In this document: in pieces, positions 24,819-34,254 of the stretch
How the letters are laid out: every line of letters begins with the position of its first letter
Numbering within the stretch: the first letter of the stretch is position 1
Source: Sivonenia sp049582005
GTDB taxonomy: Bacteria > Cyanobacteriota > Cyanobacteriia > Gloeobacterales > PMM-0068
DNA: 64,000 bases
Direction: 5' to 3'
NCBI GenBank assembly: GCA_049582005.1
Contig: JBAUTB010000089.1
Coordinates: 21,283-85,282, forward strand
Program-made: the position numbers and the translations under genes
The notes under the pieces: model-generated
Seen by the model: the letters and a program-made list of their open reading frames with translations, nothing else
Database searches by the model: none
Told to the model about the DNA's origin: nothing

Positions 24819-27800
24819 ATGACCGTATTTGATCAGAATGAGCCGCGCCCTTCCAAGGCGGGCGCGATTCGTCCACAGTTTATTAACCGCAAAGTAGACA
24901 AAAAGAGTCTTGGGAAGCTGATTGCTTGGTCTTTCACTACCCATGGCACCGCCCGTACGGCAACCTTGGCAGACCGTTTGAAAGACTTAGGATTTCGCTA
25001 TGCCACGAAGGCTGGGGTTTCCATCTCTGTAGAAGACTTGGAAGTGCCGAAAGAGAAAAAAGCAATTCTAGAGCGGGCCGAACTGGAAATTGAACGGGCT
25101 GAAGAACGCTATACCCGCGGCGAAATTACCCAAATTGAGCGCTATCAGAAGGTTATTGATACCTGGGCCGGGGCGACGGAAGAACTCACGCAAAACGTAA
25201 AAGAGAACTTCCAGAATGTCAATCCTTTGAATCCTGTCGGCATGATGGCTTTCTCCGGAGCACGGGGTAATCTCTCTCAGGTTCGTCAGCTGGTAGGAAT
25301 GCGTGGTCTGATGGCCGATCCGCAAGGGGAAATCATCGACCAACCGATTAAAACCAACTTCCGCGAAGGGCTGAATGTCACGGAGTACATCATCTCCAGT
25401 TATGGAGCCCGTAAAGGTCTGGTAGACACGGCCCTCCGTACGGCTGACTCTGGGTATCTCACCCGTCGTCTGGTAGACGTTTCCCAGGACGTGATTGTTC
25501 GGGAAGAGGACTGCTTCACGGATCGAGGACTGGAAGTTACCCCTCTCAAAGATGGCGACCGGGTTGTCATGCCTATCTCTGAAAGGATCTTGGGACGGAC
25601 CTTAGCCCGTGACCTCATAGACCCCAAAACCGGTGAAGTGATTGCAACCCGCAATACAATCTTCGACCAAGACCTGATCGATCGGGTGGAAAAACTCAAC
25701 TTTGAATCCATGTGGGTGCGTTCTCCTCTGACTTGCGAAGCTAACCGTTCGGTGTGCCGTCTCTGCTACGGCTGGTCTTTGGCCCACTGCAAACTGGTAG
25801 ACATTGGAGAAGCGGTAGGTATTATTGCGGCCCAGTCTATTGGAGAACCGGGAACCCAGTTAACGATGCGGACCTTCCACACGGGAGGGGTGTTTTCCGG
25901 GGAAATCGCTCAAGTCTTGAAGGCTCCGTTTGCTGGAAAAGTTAAGTATTCCAAGACTCTGCGTTTCCGTCCTTTCCGAACCCGTCACGGAGATGAAGCA
26001 CTGCAGGTCGAGCAACTTGGGACCATAACGATTGAGGGGGCAGGCAACCGCAAACAGGCCGTTGAGTTTAACCAGGGTTCTACGATTTATGTGCGTGATG
26101 GAGCCGTGGTAACTGAGGGACAGATGATTGGAGAGGTCGCTGCAGCGGGTAAGACCTCGCGTAAAACGACAGAAAAAGCAACCAAAGAAGTCGCCTCGGA
26201 TATTGCTGGACAAGTACAGTTTGCAGACCTAACGGCTGAAATCAAAACCGACCGTCAAGGCAACGAGACCAGCTATGCTTCCCGCTCCGGTCTGCTGTGG
26301 GTACTTTCCGGCGAGGTCTATAACTTGCCGCCTGGGGCAGAAGGTCTGGTTAAGAATGGAGACCGCATTGAAGAAGGTGGGGTCATAGCGCGCAATCGTC
26401 TCGTCAGTGAACGGGGTGGACAGGTTCGCCTCAGAGACCGAGAAACCAAGGGTGGCCGGGAGGTAGAAATTATCACCGCTTCGGTCTTGCTCGATAAAGC
26501 AGCCGTTCGTGAAGAGCACTCTCAAGGACGAGAACACTATTCCTTGATTGCCCCTAATGGTCAGGTATTTACGCTGAAAGCCGTTCCTGGTAACAAGGTG
26601 AACAATCACCAAACCGTTGCAGAACTGGTGGACGAGCGCTACCGTACCCGTATGGGAGGTTTGGTCCGTTATGCCGAAGGTTTGGAAGTCTCAAAGACCA
26701 GTCGGGCCAAACAAGGGTATGAGGTGGTCCATGGCGGGACCCTCCTTTGGATTCCAGAAGAAACCCGCGAAGTGAACAAAGATATCTCCCTTTTGGAAGT
26801 GGAAGATGGTCAGTTCGTAGAAGCTGGGACTACGGTGGTCAAAGACATCGTTTGCCAATCTTCGGGAATTGTTTACGTCAGTCAGCGGAACGACATTCTC
26901 CGTGAGATCTCCATCAAACCTGGGGACTTGCATCTTTTGGAGAGTCCCAGCGATTTGAAATTCGCTACAGAAACCTTGATCCAACCAGGGACCGAAATTC
27001 TTCCCGGTGTGATCGTCAATGACCTGCGCTACTTGGAAATCATCGAGACTCCAGAAGGCACTGCTGCGCTTTTGCGGCCTGTGGTGGAATACCAAATTGC
27101 CAATGAGCCTGATGCTCCTAGCCAAGAGACCGAATCTCAAGAGGGGTTGAGCATCCGCCTGAAAGGGGTTCAACGCTTGGCCCTCAAAGATGGAGAACGG
27201 ATTAAGTCGGTAGATGGGGTAGATTTGGTCAAGACCCAGTTAGTCCTTGAAATTGCGGATGGGTCCTCTTCTTCTCAGCAACTTTCAGCAGATATTGAGC
27301 TCTTACCAGATCCTAAAGACGCAGATATCCTAAGACTCCAATTGGTTATTTTGGAAACCCTGTTGGTCCGTCGAGATGTTAGTGCAGATCTAGTCCAAGG
27401 CCAGACCCAAACCAAGATTTTGGTCAAAGATGGGGACATGATTACCCCAGGGGCTGAGGTAGCGAGCACAGAAATCCAGGCCAAACACACAGGTATCGTC
27501 CAAGGTATCTCCAAGATTGGTGAACATGTCCGCCGACTTCTGATTGTTACCAATGAAGATATAACCGAAGTTCCCGTCAAGAATCCTACGGTTAAAGTAG
27601 GCGACCTCGTTCGTTCTGCGGATGCGTTGGGAGAAGGTCAGCCTTCTTCGCTCTCCGGTCAAGTCGTGGCAGTGGGAGCAAACACGGTATCTGTACGAAA
27701 GGGCAGACCCTATCTGGTATCTGGGGGCGCTATTCTCCAGGTGGAAAACGGAGCTTTGGTACAACGGGGGGATAACCTTTCTCTACTGGTCTATGAACGG

Positions 27801-28691
27801 GCAAAAACAGGAGACATTATCCAAGGCTTACCTCGGGTAGAAGAGCTTTTAGAAGCTCGTAAACCCAAAGAGATGTGTGTGCTGGCCCAGCGGGCAGGGA
27901 CTATCCAAGTCAGTCAATTGCCGGATGACACGATTCAGGTAAAGGTAGTGGAGACGGATGGTACGGTCACTGATTACGCTCTGTTACCAGGCCAAAATCT
28001 GGTAGTCAGTGATGGTCAGAGCATCCAAGCGGGAGAGCCCATTACCGACGGTCCGGCAAACCCCCATGACATCCTGAGTGTTTTCGCCGAACAAAAAGGG
28101 ATTCAACAAGGGATTGCCCAAGTACAGCGCTACTTAGTGAACGAGGTCCAGTCGGTCTATCGCTCTCAGGGGGTTGATATTTCCGAGAAGCACATCGAAA
28201 TCATTGTTCGTCAGATGACTTCTAAGGTGCGGATTGATGATGGTGGAGACACTACCTTCCTTCCAGGAGAGTTGATTGAACTGCGGCAAGTGGAACAGGT
28301 GAACGAAGCAATGGCGATCACAGGGGGAGCTCCAGCTCAATGTACTCCGGTTCTCCTGGGGATCACGAAGGCTTCTCTGAATACGGATTCGTTTATCTCG
28401 GCAGCTTCTTTCCAGGAGACGACCAGAGTACTCACAGAAGCAGCGATCGAAGGTAAGTCTGACTGGCTCAGAGGCCTCAAGGAAAACGTGATCATTGGAC
28501 GACTGATTCCTGCAGGTACGGGCTTTAATGCCTACGAAGACCAGTTTGAAGAAACCGATGAAGAGGACAATATCATCGATGATGAGTTGGTTTCCCCTCG
28601 CATTGGGGCCTACATCACGGAGGTGGACTTAAAAGAAAGCCTGCTTTCCACCACAGACATAAGCCTCGATGAAGATGATGACGAAGAATAA
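24819..28691 (+). CDS. rpoC2: DNA-directed RNA polymerase subunit beta' (RpoC2)
   Basis: C-terminal half of the split beta' subunit, 1290 residues. FINRKVDKKSLGKLIAWSF starts the conserved part; NPVGMMAFSGARGN and REGLNVTEYIISSYGARKG are the bridge-helix region; CRLCYGWSLAHC is the second zinc site; GEPGTQLTMRTFHTGG is the first half of the trigger loop. A beta-rich insertion of about 630 residues (roughly 360-990) follows; this is the cyanobacterial SI3 insertion of repeated sandwich-barrel hybrid motifs. QGLPRVEELLEARKPK begins the second half. The C-terminus is acidic (SLDEDDDEE). It is transcribed with rpoC1 and ends before a clear terminator. Confidence 0.97.
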   Translation: MTVFDQNEPRPSKAGAIRPQFINRKVDKKSLGKLIAWSFTTHGTARTATLADRLKDLGFRYATKAGVSISVEDLEVPKEKKAILERAELEIERAEERYTRGEITQIERYQKVIDTWAGATEELTQNVKENFQNVNPLNPVGMMAFSGARGNLSQVRQLVGMRGLMADPQGEIIDQPIKTNFREGLNVTEYIISSYGARKGLVDTALRTADSGYLTRRLVDVSQDVIVREEDCFTDRGLEVTPLKDGDRVVMPISERILGRTLARDLIDPKTGEVIATRNTIFDQDLIDRVEKLNFESMWVRSPLTCEANRSVCRLCYGWSLAHCKLVDIGEAVGIIAAQSIGEPGTQLTMRTFHTGGVFSGEIAQVLKAPFAGKVKYSKTLRFRPFRTRHGDEALQVEQLGTITIEGAGNRKQAVEFNQGSTIYVRDGAVVTEGQMIGEVAAAGKTSRKTTEKATKEVASDIAGQVQFADLTAEIKTDRQGNETSYASRSGLLWVLSGEVYNLPPGAEGLVKNGDRIEEGGVIARNRLVSERGGQVRLRDRETKGGREVEIITASVLLDKAAVREEHSQGREHYSLIAPNGQVFTLKAVPGNKVNNHQTVAELVDERYRTRMGGLVRYAEGLEVSKTSRAKQGYEVVHGGTLLWIPEETREVNKDISLLEVEDGQFVEAGTTVVKDIVCQSSGIVYVSQRNDILREISIKPGDLHLLESPSDLKFATETLIQPGTEILPGVIVNDLRYLEIIETPEGTAALLRPVVEYQIANEPDAPSQETESQEGLSIRLKGVQRLALKDGERIKSVDGVDLVKTQLVLEIADGSSSSQQLSADIELLPDPKDADILRLQLVILETLLVRRDVSADLVQGQTQTKILVKDGDMITPGAEVASTEIQAKHTGIVQGISKIGEHVRRLLIVTNEDITEVPVKNPTVKVGDLVRSADALGEGQPSSLSGQVVAVGANTVSVRKGRPYLVSGGAILQVENGALVQRGDNLSLLVYERAKTGDIIQGLPRVEELLEARKPKEMCVLAQRAGTIQVSQLPDDTIQVKVVETDGTVTDYALLPGQNLVVSDGQSIQAGEPITDGPANPHDILSVFAEQKGIQQGIAQVQRYLVNEVQSVYRSQGVDISEKHIEIIVRQMTSKVRIDDGGDTTFLPGELIELRQVEQVNEAMAITGGAPAQCTPVLLGITKASLNTDSFISAASFQETTRVLTEAAIEGKSDWLRGLKENVIIGRLIPAGTGFNAYEDQFEETDEEDNIIDDELVSPRIGAYITEVDLKESLLSTTDISLDEDDDEE

Positions 28692-28721
28692 ATAACGGAG
28701 CCCATAGGCTCTAATACTGGA

Positions 28722-28742
28722 GGGGGCCTAGCCCCCTTTTTT
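28722..28742 (+). terminator. Rho-independent terminator after rpoC2
   Basis: A perfect GGGGGC / GCCCCC stem (28722-28727 and 28731-28736) with a three-base loop is followed by six T. A second small hairpin (GAGCC-CATA-GGCTC) lies just after the rpoC2 stop. The next gene begins only a few bases after the T tract, so it must be transcribed by readthrough or from a promoter inside rpoC2. Confidence 0.85.
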
Positions 28743-28746
28743 GGTC

Positions 28747-29514
28747 ATGATTGGATTTCTAGAACAATCCTTGAGTTGGCAAGGCGTTAATATTTTTGCC
28801 CTCTCTGCTGGCGTGCGACCGTTTAAAGGCATGGTCGTGCTGCTACATGGCATGGGCGGTGGCATCAGTCACTGGTTCCAAACCGCTGAAGTACTGGCTG
28901 AACGTGGATATCAGGTGGTTGTCTTGGATCTGCCGGGACATGGAAAATCAGCCATGCCAGAAAAGCTATCTCCTGAATGGATCGGACGCAATCTTGCTCA
29001 GTGGCTGGAAGAACCGACTATCCTCATCGGTCATAGCTTAGGTGGATGGGTAGCCTTAAGGGCCTATCTACATAATCCCAAAAAAGTCAAAGCCTTGGTC
29101 CTAGTCGCCAGTGCCGGTTTGGAAGGCATTGTTGACCGTCCTCCCAAGGTGCGTCTTGATCAAGGACTAAATGTCATAGACCAGATTGTGCGTTCCGCTA
29201 TTTATAAACCGGAAGCCTTGGACCCTCGGGTTCTACAAGACCTGATGTTGGGTACGGTCACAGCTCCTGCTTTACTAAGAATGAAACCCGAAGGCAAAAT
29301 TAGTCTAGACGAGCTTGGCAAGATTCATATCCCCACCTTGTTGTATTGGGGCAAAGAAGATGGATTGATCCCTGTCTCTTGGGCGGAACAATTTCGCAAG
29401 CATATCGCTAAAAGCCAGTTGGTGATTAAAGATCAATGCGGTCATTTGCCCCAAATTGAACAACCGGAACATTTCGAAAAGACGTTATTCCATTTCTTGC
29501 AGACCCTACCATGA
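28747..29514 (+). CDS. Alpha/beta hydrolase
   Basis: Protein of 255 residues with a complete alpha/beta hydrolase pattern: VVLLHGMGGGISHWF (oxyanion hole), VVVLDLPGHGKSAMP, LIGHSLGGWVALRAY with the nucleophile Ser in G-H-S-L-G, WGKEDGLIPVSWAEQ with the acid, and QCGHLPQIEQPEHF with the His. It resembles the esterase/haloperoxidase group; the substrate is unknown. The start is ATG 28747; a TTG two codons before it lies in the terminator T tract and is less likely. The stop overlaps the ATG of the DUF39 gene (ATGA), which suggests joint expression. Confidence 0.85.
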   Translation: MIGFLEQSLSWQGVNIFALSAGVRPFKGMVVLLHGMGGGISHWFQTAEVLAERGYQVVVLDLPGHGKSAMPEKLSPEWIGRNLAQWLEEPTILIGHSLGGWVALRAYLHNPKKVKALVLVASAGLEGIVDRPPKVRLDQGLNVIDQIVRSAIYKPEALDPRVLQDLMLGTVTAPALLRMKPEGKISLDELGKIHIPTLLYWGKEDGLIPVSWAEQFRKHIAKSQLVIKDQCGHLPQIEQPEHFEKTLFHFLQTLP

Positions 29515-30686
29515 GCCATCGCACCCTAGACCAAATCAATGAACGCATCCTGGATGGAACGGTCCGGGTGCGCACGGTGCAAGAGATTAAAGAGATGGCT
29601 GTGCGGGAGGGGATTCCAAAAACCTATGAACAGACGGATGTCATCACCACAGGCACCTTTGAAGCGATGGAAGGGTCAGGAGCGATTCTCAATATTGGTC
29701 ATACCGACCCTCCGATTCGTTTGGCAAAGGCTTGGCTGAACGATGTAGAAGTCTACTGTGGCTTTGGGGCTGTGGATCTATTTTTGGGCGCAGCGCAACC
29801 GGCTACCCGCGAATCGGGTCCTTTGGAATCAGAAGAATGGCAGTATGGCGGTGGGCATGTCATGGAACAGTTGATCGCAGGGAAGGAAGTACGTTTTCGA
29901 GGAATCGGCAGTGCGAATGATTGCTATCCTCGCAAATCCTTCGAGACGCTGATTACCAAAGATTCCATCAATCAGTTTTATCTGTTCAATCCCCGTAATG
30001 CCTATCAGAACTTTCTGGTGGGGGTCAATGGTGGGGAGCGGACCCTCTATACCTATCTTGGGACCCTTCAAAATAATCTTGGCAACGCCGTTTATGGGAA
30101 TGCAGGAGCTGTTTCTCCGCTGTTGAATGACCCTGAATTAGAAGTCGTTGGCATTGGCACCCGCATTTTTTTAGGGGGCGGGGTGGGCTACATCGCCTGG
30201 GAAGGAACCCAGCATTTCCCGTTACAAAAACGTCTGCCCAATGGCACTCCCTTAGGCCCCGCCGCCACCCTCGCTCTGATTGGAGACGCCAAGCAAATGC
30301 AAAGTGCTTGGGTCAGAGGCTGCCATTTCCACAACTACGGAACCTCAGTGATGCTAGGCGTGGGTATTCCTCTGCCCGTGCTATCTCCAAACGTGATTGA
30401 ACGGGCGGCAGTTCCCGATAGCGAAATCATGGCTCCAGTAGTTGATTTTTCGATCCCACGTAGAGTGCGACCTACCTTTGGCTTAGTGAGCTATGCCCAA
30501 CTGAAGTCTGGGTCGATAACGATTCAAGGCAAAAAAATCAAAACGGCTCCGGTATCAAGTTTATTTCTCGCCCAAAAAGTAGCGGAAGAACTGAAGCAAT
30601 GGATTGAGAAGGGAACATTTACGTTGACAGAACCGGTAGCTCCGCTGCCGATGGATCGTACGTTCCTTCCCCAAGATGCCCGATAG
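29511..30686 (+). CDS. DUF39 homocysteine biosynthesis-type protein
   Basis: Protein of 391 residues of the DUF39 (HcyBio) family. MSHRTLDQINERILDGTVRV, TYEQTDVITTGTFEAMEGSG, NIGHTDPPIRLA and the Cys-containing SANDCYPRKS are typical, as is GGVGYIAWEGTQHFP. In methanogens DUF39 proteins act with a ferredoxin/NIL protein to turn aspartate semialdehyde and sulfide into homocysteine; several cyanobacteria have DUF39 alone. No NIL/ferredoxin partner is in this window, so the substrate and role here are inferred only from the family. The gene overlaps the hydrolase stop by four bases. Confidence 0.85.
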   Translation: MSHRTLDQINERILDGTVRVRTVQEIKEMAVREGIPKTYEQTDVITTGTFEAMEGSGAILNIGHTDPPIRLAKAWLNDVEVYCGFGAVDLFLGAAQPATRESGPLESEEWQYGGGHVMEQLIAGKEVRFRGIGSANDCYPRKSFETLITKDSINQFYLFNPRNAYQNFLVGVNGGERTLYTYLGTLQNNLGNAVYGNAGAVSPLLNDPELEVVGIGTRIFLGGGVGYIAWEGTQHFPLQKRLPNGTPLGPAATLALIGDAKQMQSAWVRGCHFHNYGTSVMLGVGIPLPVLSPNVIERAAVPDSEIMAPVVDFSIPRRVRPTFGLVSYAQLKSGSITIQGKKIKTAPVSSLFLAQKVAEELKQWIEKGTFTLTEPVAPLPMDRTFLPQDAR

Positions 30687-30714
30687 AGCACCCTGTCTGT
30701 TCTATGGGTTCAGT

Positions 30715-31425
30715 CTAAAGGACACGCTCAAAGTACATGGTTTGTTGTTCTGTATCGAGGACTGCACAGACCGATGGTAGTCGGTCAAAGAGCAACTGTG
30801 AAGTATTGCCACAGGAGATGACGTACTTGTTCTGGCTCCAGTCCATTTGCTGGGTCCAACTGCGTTCCGCGTGTTGCCAAGGGTCAATCGTTTCCAATCC
30901 CTCTGGTTTTTGGATGTGCAGCCGAGTGCAGTGGACGTGGCCGGAAAGAGTTACAGGCGTGGGTGCTAGCGCTAGCGTGCGCTGGACATTGGATAGATTA
31001 TGGAGAAGCATGTAGCGGTCTTCATAGGAAGCATGGACCGCCGTCACTTCCGGATGAGGGGTGATATTTTCAGGCAGGTTATCCAAAAATTCTTGGTTCT
31101 CAGGAGTGAGGTGCTGTTGGGTTAAACGGGTGTGCAGTTCAGATTTGGGATTAAAAAAAACAATCTTGTTGTCTTTCCCATAGTTGACTGCCCCGTGGTC
31201 ATGATTACCGCCTACGGTAGGGATGCCCCACTGCCGAATCGTATTCACGACTTCATTGGGGCGCTGACCATGAACCACGAGATCTCCAAGGCACAGTAAA
31301 CGATCCACGCTCAGTTTTTCCAAGCGCTTCAAGACCCGCATCAAAGATGCGAAATCGCCATGTACGTCCGTAAAGATCCCTAGTTTCACAGCTCTAGTGT
31401 GCCCTAACTTTCTACGGCTCGCCAT
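30715..31425 (-). CDS. Calcineurin-like metallophosphoesterase
   Basis: Cytoplasmic phosphoesterase of 236 residues. All five metal-binding motifs are present: FTDVHGD, LGDLVVHG, GGNHDHG, VHASYED and SGHVHCTR. The layout is that of the YfcE/ApaH-like bacterial group that often acts on cyclic nucleotides or phosphodiesters; the substrate cannot be told. Homologues usually begin near VKLGIFTDVHG, so the GTG at 31389 is a possible start in place of the ATG at 31425. It lies 25 bases downstream of ktrA on the same strand. Confidence 0.85.
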   Translation of the reverse strand: MASRRKLGHTRAVKLGIFTDVHGDFASLMRVLKRLEKLSVDRLLCLGDLVVHGQRPNEVVNTIRQWGIPTVGGNHDHGAVNYGKDNKIVFFNPKSELHTRLTQQHLTPENQEFLDNLPENITPHPEVTAVHASYEDRYMLLHNLSNVQRTLALAPTPVTLSGHVHCTRLHIQKPEGLETIDPWQHAERSWTQQMDWSQNKYVISCGNTSQLLFDRLPSVCAVLDTEQQTMYFERVL

Positions 31426-31450
31426 AGCAGCAGTAGAAAAGTTATTCAGC

Positions 31451-32158
31451 TTAAGGCTTGGAAGCTGTTGCTCTAGGTAATCGATCTAAATCTCGATTGG
31501 CCCCAATAATGACGATTACGTCCCCCGTTTGCATGAAGTCTTTTGGGCCTGGGTTGATATTGAACTTATCTCCATGCCGGATAGCCAATATATTCACCCC
31601 ATAGCGATGTCGCAGATTTAATTCTTGCAGCGAGATCCCTGCAAACTCTTCCGGCGCACATACTTCCACAATACTGTGCTCATTATCTAGCTGTAGAGAT
31701 TCCAGAATGCCATCGGAAGTCAAAGAAAGTGCTACATTCCTGCCCATATCGCTCTCAGGATAAACAACGCGGTCTGCACCAACTTTTTGGAGTACGGTTC
31801 CCTGAATGGGGCTAATCGCCTTGGCTACCACATGAGCCACCCCTAAAGATTTGGCATTGAGGGTCGCGAGAATACTTTGTTCTAAAGCACTACCAATCGC
31901 CACCACGACAACCCCAAACTCACGAATCCCTACCTGGCGCAGGGCCTCTGGATCCGTCGCATCTGCTTGCAGAACTTGCGTGGCAAGGTCTTCTCCTGCT
32001 GCCTGACGAACTCGCTCTGGATCATTATCTAAAGCGAGGACCTCATACCCCAGTTGATGGAGGGTGCGCGCCACCGCTGTGCCAAAACGCCCCAACCCAA
32101 TCACTACAAACTGATGACGCTGATTCGTCTTAAACCAATTTTTAAATGATAGTTCCAT
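31451..32158 (-). CDS. ktrA: Potassium uptake regulatory subunit KtrA (TrkA family)
   Basis: Cytoplasmic gating subunit of a Ktr K+ uptake system, 235 residues. The RCK_N domain has the Rossmann motif FVVIGLGRFGTAVA (about 18-31) and the acidic end of strand 2 in ALDNDPERV. The C-terminal RCK_C domain contains SLQELNLRHRYGVNILAIRHG. KtrA rings bind ATP/ADP or NAD(H) and open the KtrB pore. The ktrB gene lies eight bases upstream on the same strand, so the two form an operon. Cyanobacterial Ktr systems also need KtrE, a lipid-modifying enzyme encoded elsewhere. Confidence 0.93.
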   Translation of the reverse strand: MELSFKNWFKTNQRHQFVVIGLGRFGTAVARTLHQLGYEVLALDNDPERVRQAAGEDLATQVLQADATDPEALRQVGIREFGVVVVAIGSALEQSILATLNAKSLGVAHVVAKAISPIQGTVLQKVGADRVVYPESDMGRNVALSLTSDGILESLQLDNEHSIVEVCAPEEFAGISLQELNLRHRYGVNILAIRHGDKFNINPGPKDFMQTGDVIVIIGANRDLDRLPRATASKP

Positions 32159-32166
32159 AGTCTTTT

Positions 32167-33528
32167 CTAGCCTATAAGAATGGGTTCTTCGGGTTGTCGG
32201 TAGGAAGCAGTAGGCTTGCGGGACAAGATGGATTCGGCCAAGAGAAGAAAGCCAACTCTGCCGATATACATCGTGAGAATCAAAATGATCTGTCCCGCTG
32301 AAGATATCTGAGCGGTAATCCCTGTAGACAGTCCGACAGTGCAGAATCCGGAAACCACTTCAAATAAAAGTTTGACGAAGGGCAGCGTGGGATCGGTGAG
32401 CGTTAAGCCCATAACCGCCAAGGCCATGGTGGCGGTAGAACCCAGGAGTACGGCACTGGCTTTGCGAACCGCATTGGAACTCAGTCTGCGGTCCAAGAGC
32501 ATCACATCTTCTCTCCCGCGCACGACGGCCAATACATTACTCACCAAAATGGCAAAGGTAGTTGTTTTCAAACCTCCGCCCGTGGAAGCAGGAGAGGCCC
32601 CAATCAGCATCAAGAGAATGAGCCAAAACCAGTCTGCCTCTTGCATATTCTCCAAGGCCACGGCATTAAATCCTGCGGTCCGAGCACTAATCGAGTGAAA
32701 AAGAGCATTGCTGAATTGATGGGCTGCATCTAAACCTCCCAGCGTTTTCGGATTATTGACCTCAATCAGGAAAATTACTATCGTTCCTACCACAATCAGA
32801 ATTACAGAGGTGAGAAGAACAACTCGGGTATGTAAAGAGAGGGTCGCTACTTTAGAAGTTCTGCGCCATCTCCAGGTACCTGAATCATGTATCCAGAAAC
32901 TTTGATACAACTCGATCCAAACCTGATATCCAAGTCCACCAGCCACGATCAGAAAACCTAAAACTCCTAAGATCCAGAAGTTAGTTTGTAGAGAAGTTAG
33001 ATTGTCTTTAAGTAAACCAAAGCCTGCATTATTGAAGGCGCTGACACTATGAAAAACAGAAAACCATAGCCCGGAAGCAAACCCCATTTTGGCAATCATC
33101 ATAGGCGCGATTAAAAGAGCCCCAATCAATTCAAAGCCAAGGGTGAGCGCAGCAATGCGACCGAGTAAACGCACCACCTCAATGCCGCCCAGACTACCCA
33201 TAGCCTCTTTCAGAGCTATACGGTCGCGGAGGCTCAGGCGTTTTCCCACCAACAAGAGGAGTAGAGTCGTGGCCGTCATATACCCCAATCCGCCTAGCTG
33301 GATCAGCAGGCAGATAATCGCTTGACCCAAGAAAGAATAGTAAGACCCGGTATCTACAACCACCAAACCTGTTACGCATATAGCAGAAGTTGCCGTAAAA
33401 AGGGCAACCAAAAAAGTATTCCATTCCCCTGTAGCGGTTGCCCAAGGCAGCATCAGGAGAAACGTCCCGATGGTGATGAAGGCGATGAAGCCAAGACAAA
33501 TAGTGCGGGCAGGAGAGAGATTCAGCAC
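32167..33528 (-). CDS. ktrB: Potassium transporter subunit KtrB (TrkH family)
   Basis: Pore-forming subunit of the Ktr K+ (and Na+-dependent) uptake system, 453 residues with four pore-loop repeats. The selectivity-filter-like segments are TATSAICVTGLVVVDT, HSVSAFNNAGFGLL, HSISARTAGFNAV and EVVSGFCTVGLSTGI, each with the key Gly. The start is a GTG at 33528 (LNLSPARTICLGF). It is followed directly by ktrA. Potassium uptake of this type protects cyanobacteria against osmotic and salt stress. Confidence 0.93.
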   Translation of the reverse strand: MLNLSPARTICLGFIAFITIGTFLLMLPWATATGEWNTFLVALFTATSAICVTGLVVVDTGSYYSFLGQAIICLLIQLGGLGYMTATTLLLLLVGKRLSLRDRIALKEAMGSLGGIEVVRLLGRIAALTLGFELIGALLIAPMMIAKMGFASGLWFSVFHSVSAFNNAGFGLLKDNLTSLQTNFWILGVLGFLIVAGGLGYQVWIELYQSFWIHDSGTWRWRRTSKVATLSLHTRVVLLTSVILIVVGTIVIFLIEVNNPKTLGGLDAAHQFSNALFHSISARTAGFNAVALENMQEADWFWLILLMLIGASPASTGGGLKTTTFAILVSNVLAVVRGREDVMLLDRRLSSNAVRKASAVLLGSTATMALAVMGLTLTDPTLPFVKLLFEVVSGFCTVGLSTGITAQISSAGQIILILTMYIGRVGFLLLAESILSRKPTASYRQPEEPILIG

Positions 33529-33640
33529 CGGATAGCTCTATCTCGTACGTTTTACTCACTGTAGCTATTGCGGAGTTTGAGCTGCCACACTCCTTCCTAT
33601 GCTTGAGCCGTAGCTAGCTTTATCCCGTAGTGAAGAAGTA

Positions 33641-33988
33641 TCAATCCTCAACCTTGTCAGGTTCTCTGTCTGAGCCACCATCCTCAGGCCAAATAATCTC
33701 GGAAGCCAGCACTTCTTTCAAAAGGTCTTGGAAATCTGCTTCATCATTCAGCAGATAGATATCCATCAGTTCCACCTGAGCAAAGACTCCTGGAGAACGG
33801 TCTTGAGCATAGACATTGGCCTCAAACTCCACTTCGTCCCCTACAAGTTCTAGACGGACTTCAATCATTCCGTGCTGTTCAATGGGGAAACAGCCCACGC
33901 AGCGGGTTGGCCCTTGTTTACACTGGGGGGTTCGTCGGGCAAGAATACGAGAAACGGACTGGAATAGTTCTTCGGGAGAGGAGGACAT
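33641..33988 (-). CDS. Conserved-looking protein of unknown function with Cys cluster
   Basis: Soluble, acidic protein of 115 residues. An N-terminal cysteine cluster, CKQGPTRCVGCFP (about residues 22-34), could bind zinc or an iron-sulfur cluster. The rest alternates strand-like segments (MIEVRLELVGDEVEFEANVY) and an acidic helix, ending in GGSDREPDKVED. I do not recognise the family. The ATG at 33988 follows a GTG at 33994 in the same frame; either may be used. The gene stands alone between ktrB and a divergent Ycf33-like gene. Confidence 0.6.
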   Translation of the reverse strand: MSSSPEELFQSVSRILARRTPQCKQGPTRCVGCFPIEQHGMIEVRLELVGDEVEFEANVYAQDRSPGVFAQVELMDIYLLNDEADFQDLLKEVLASEIIWPEDGGSDREPDKVED

Positions 33989-34045
33989 AAGCACGCGATA
34001 GGTAATTCTTGGCCTATCTTAGAAGGTGTAGCGTACCTCTGGGCT

Positions 34046-34246
34046 GTGGACGATTTTTTTAAAGCGGTATCCAAATATCCTGTGTTCTTGGTGAGTGTAA
34101 GCCTCGGCATATTCATAGATGCCTGGGACACCAGGGTAAAGCCTCTACTCACGAACCCTTTGAGAGTGGCTTTTGCCCTAGCTTTTTTTGGGCTCGCCTT
34201 TGCTGGTTTGGTGTTTACCCTGAAGGCCATGCTGAGGGTTAGCTAA
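34046..34246 (+). CDS. Ycf33/DUF751 family small membrane protein
   Basis: Protein of 66 residues with two hydrophobic segments. FFKAVSKYPVFLVSVSLGIF followed by KPLLTNPLRVAFALAFFG and the ending VFTLKAML fit the DUF751/Ycf33 family, found in cyanobacteria and algal plastid genomes. The function is unknown; some work links ycf33 relatives to cyclic electron flow, which I cannot test. The start is a GTG at 34046. The gene lies 57 bases from the divergent Cys-cluster protein. Confidence 0.75.
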   Translation: MDDFFKAVSKYPVFLVSVSLGIFIDAWDTRVKPLLTNPLRVAFALAFFGLAFAGLVFTLKAMLRVS

Positions 34247-34254
34247 GAGCAGCA

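Noticed and set aside
30960..30975. GTGCTAGCGCTAGCGTGC palindrome in the phosphoesterase gene
   Set aside because: It encodes Ala/Leu residues in a conserved region (TLALAPTP), so it is a codon effect rather than a site.
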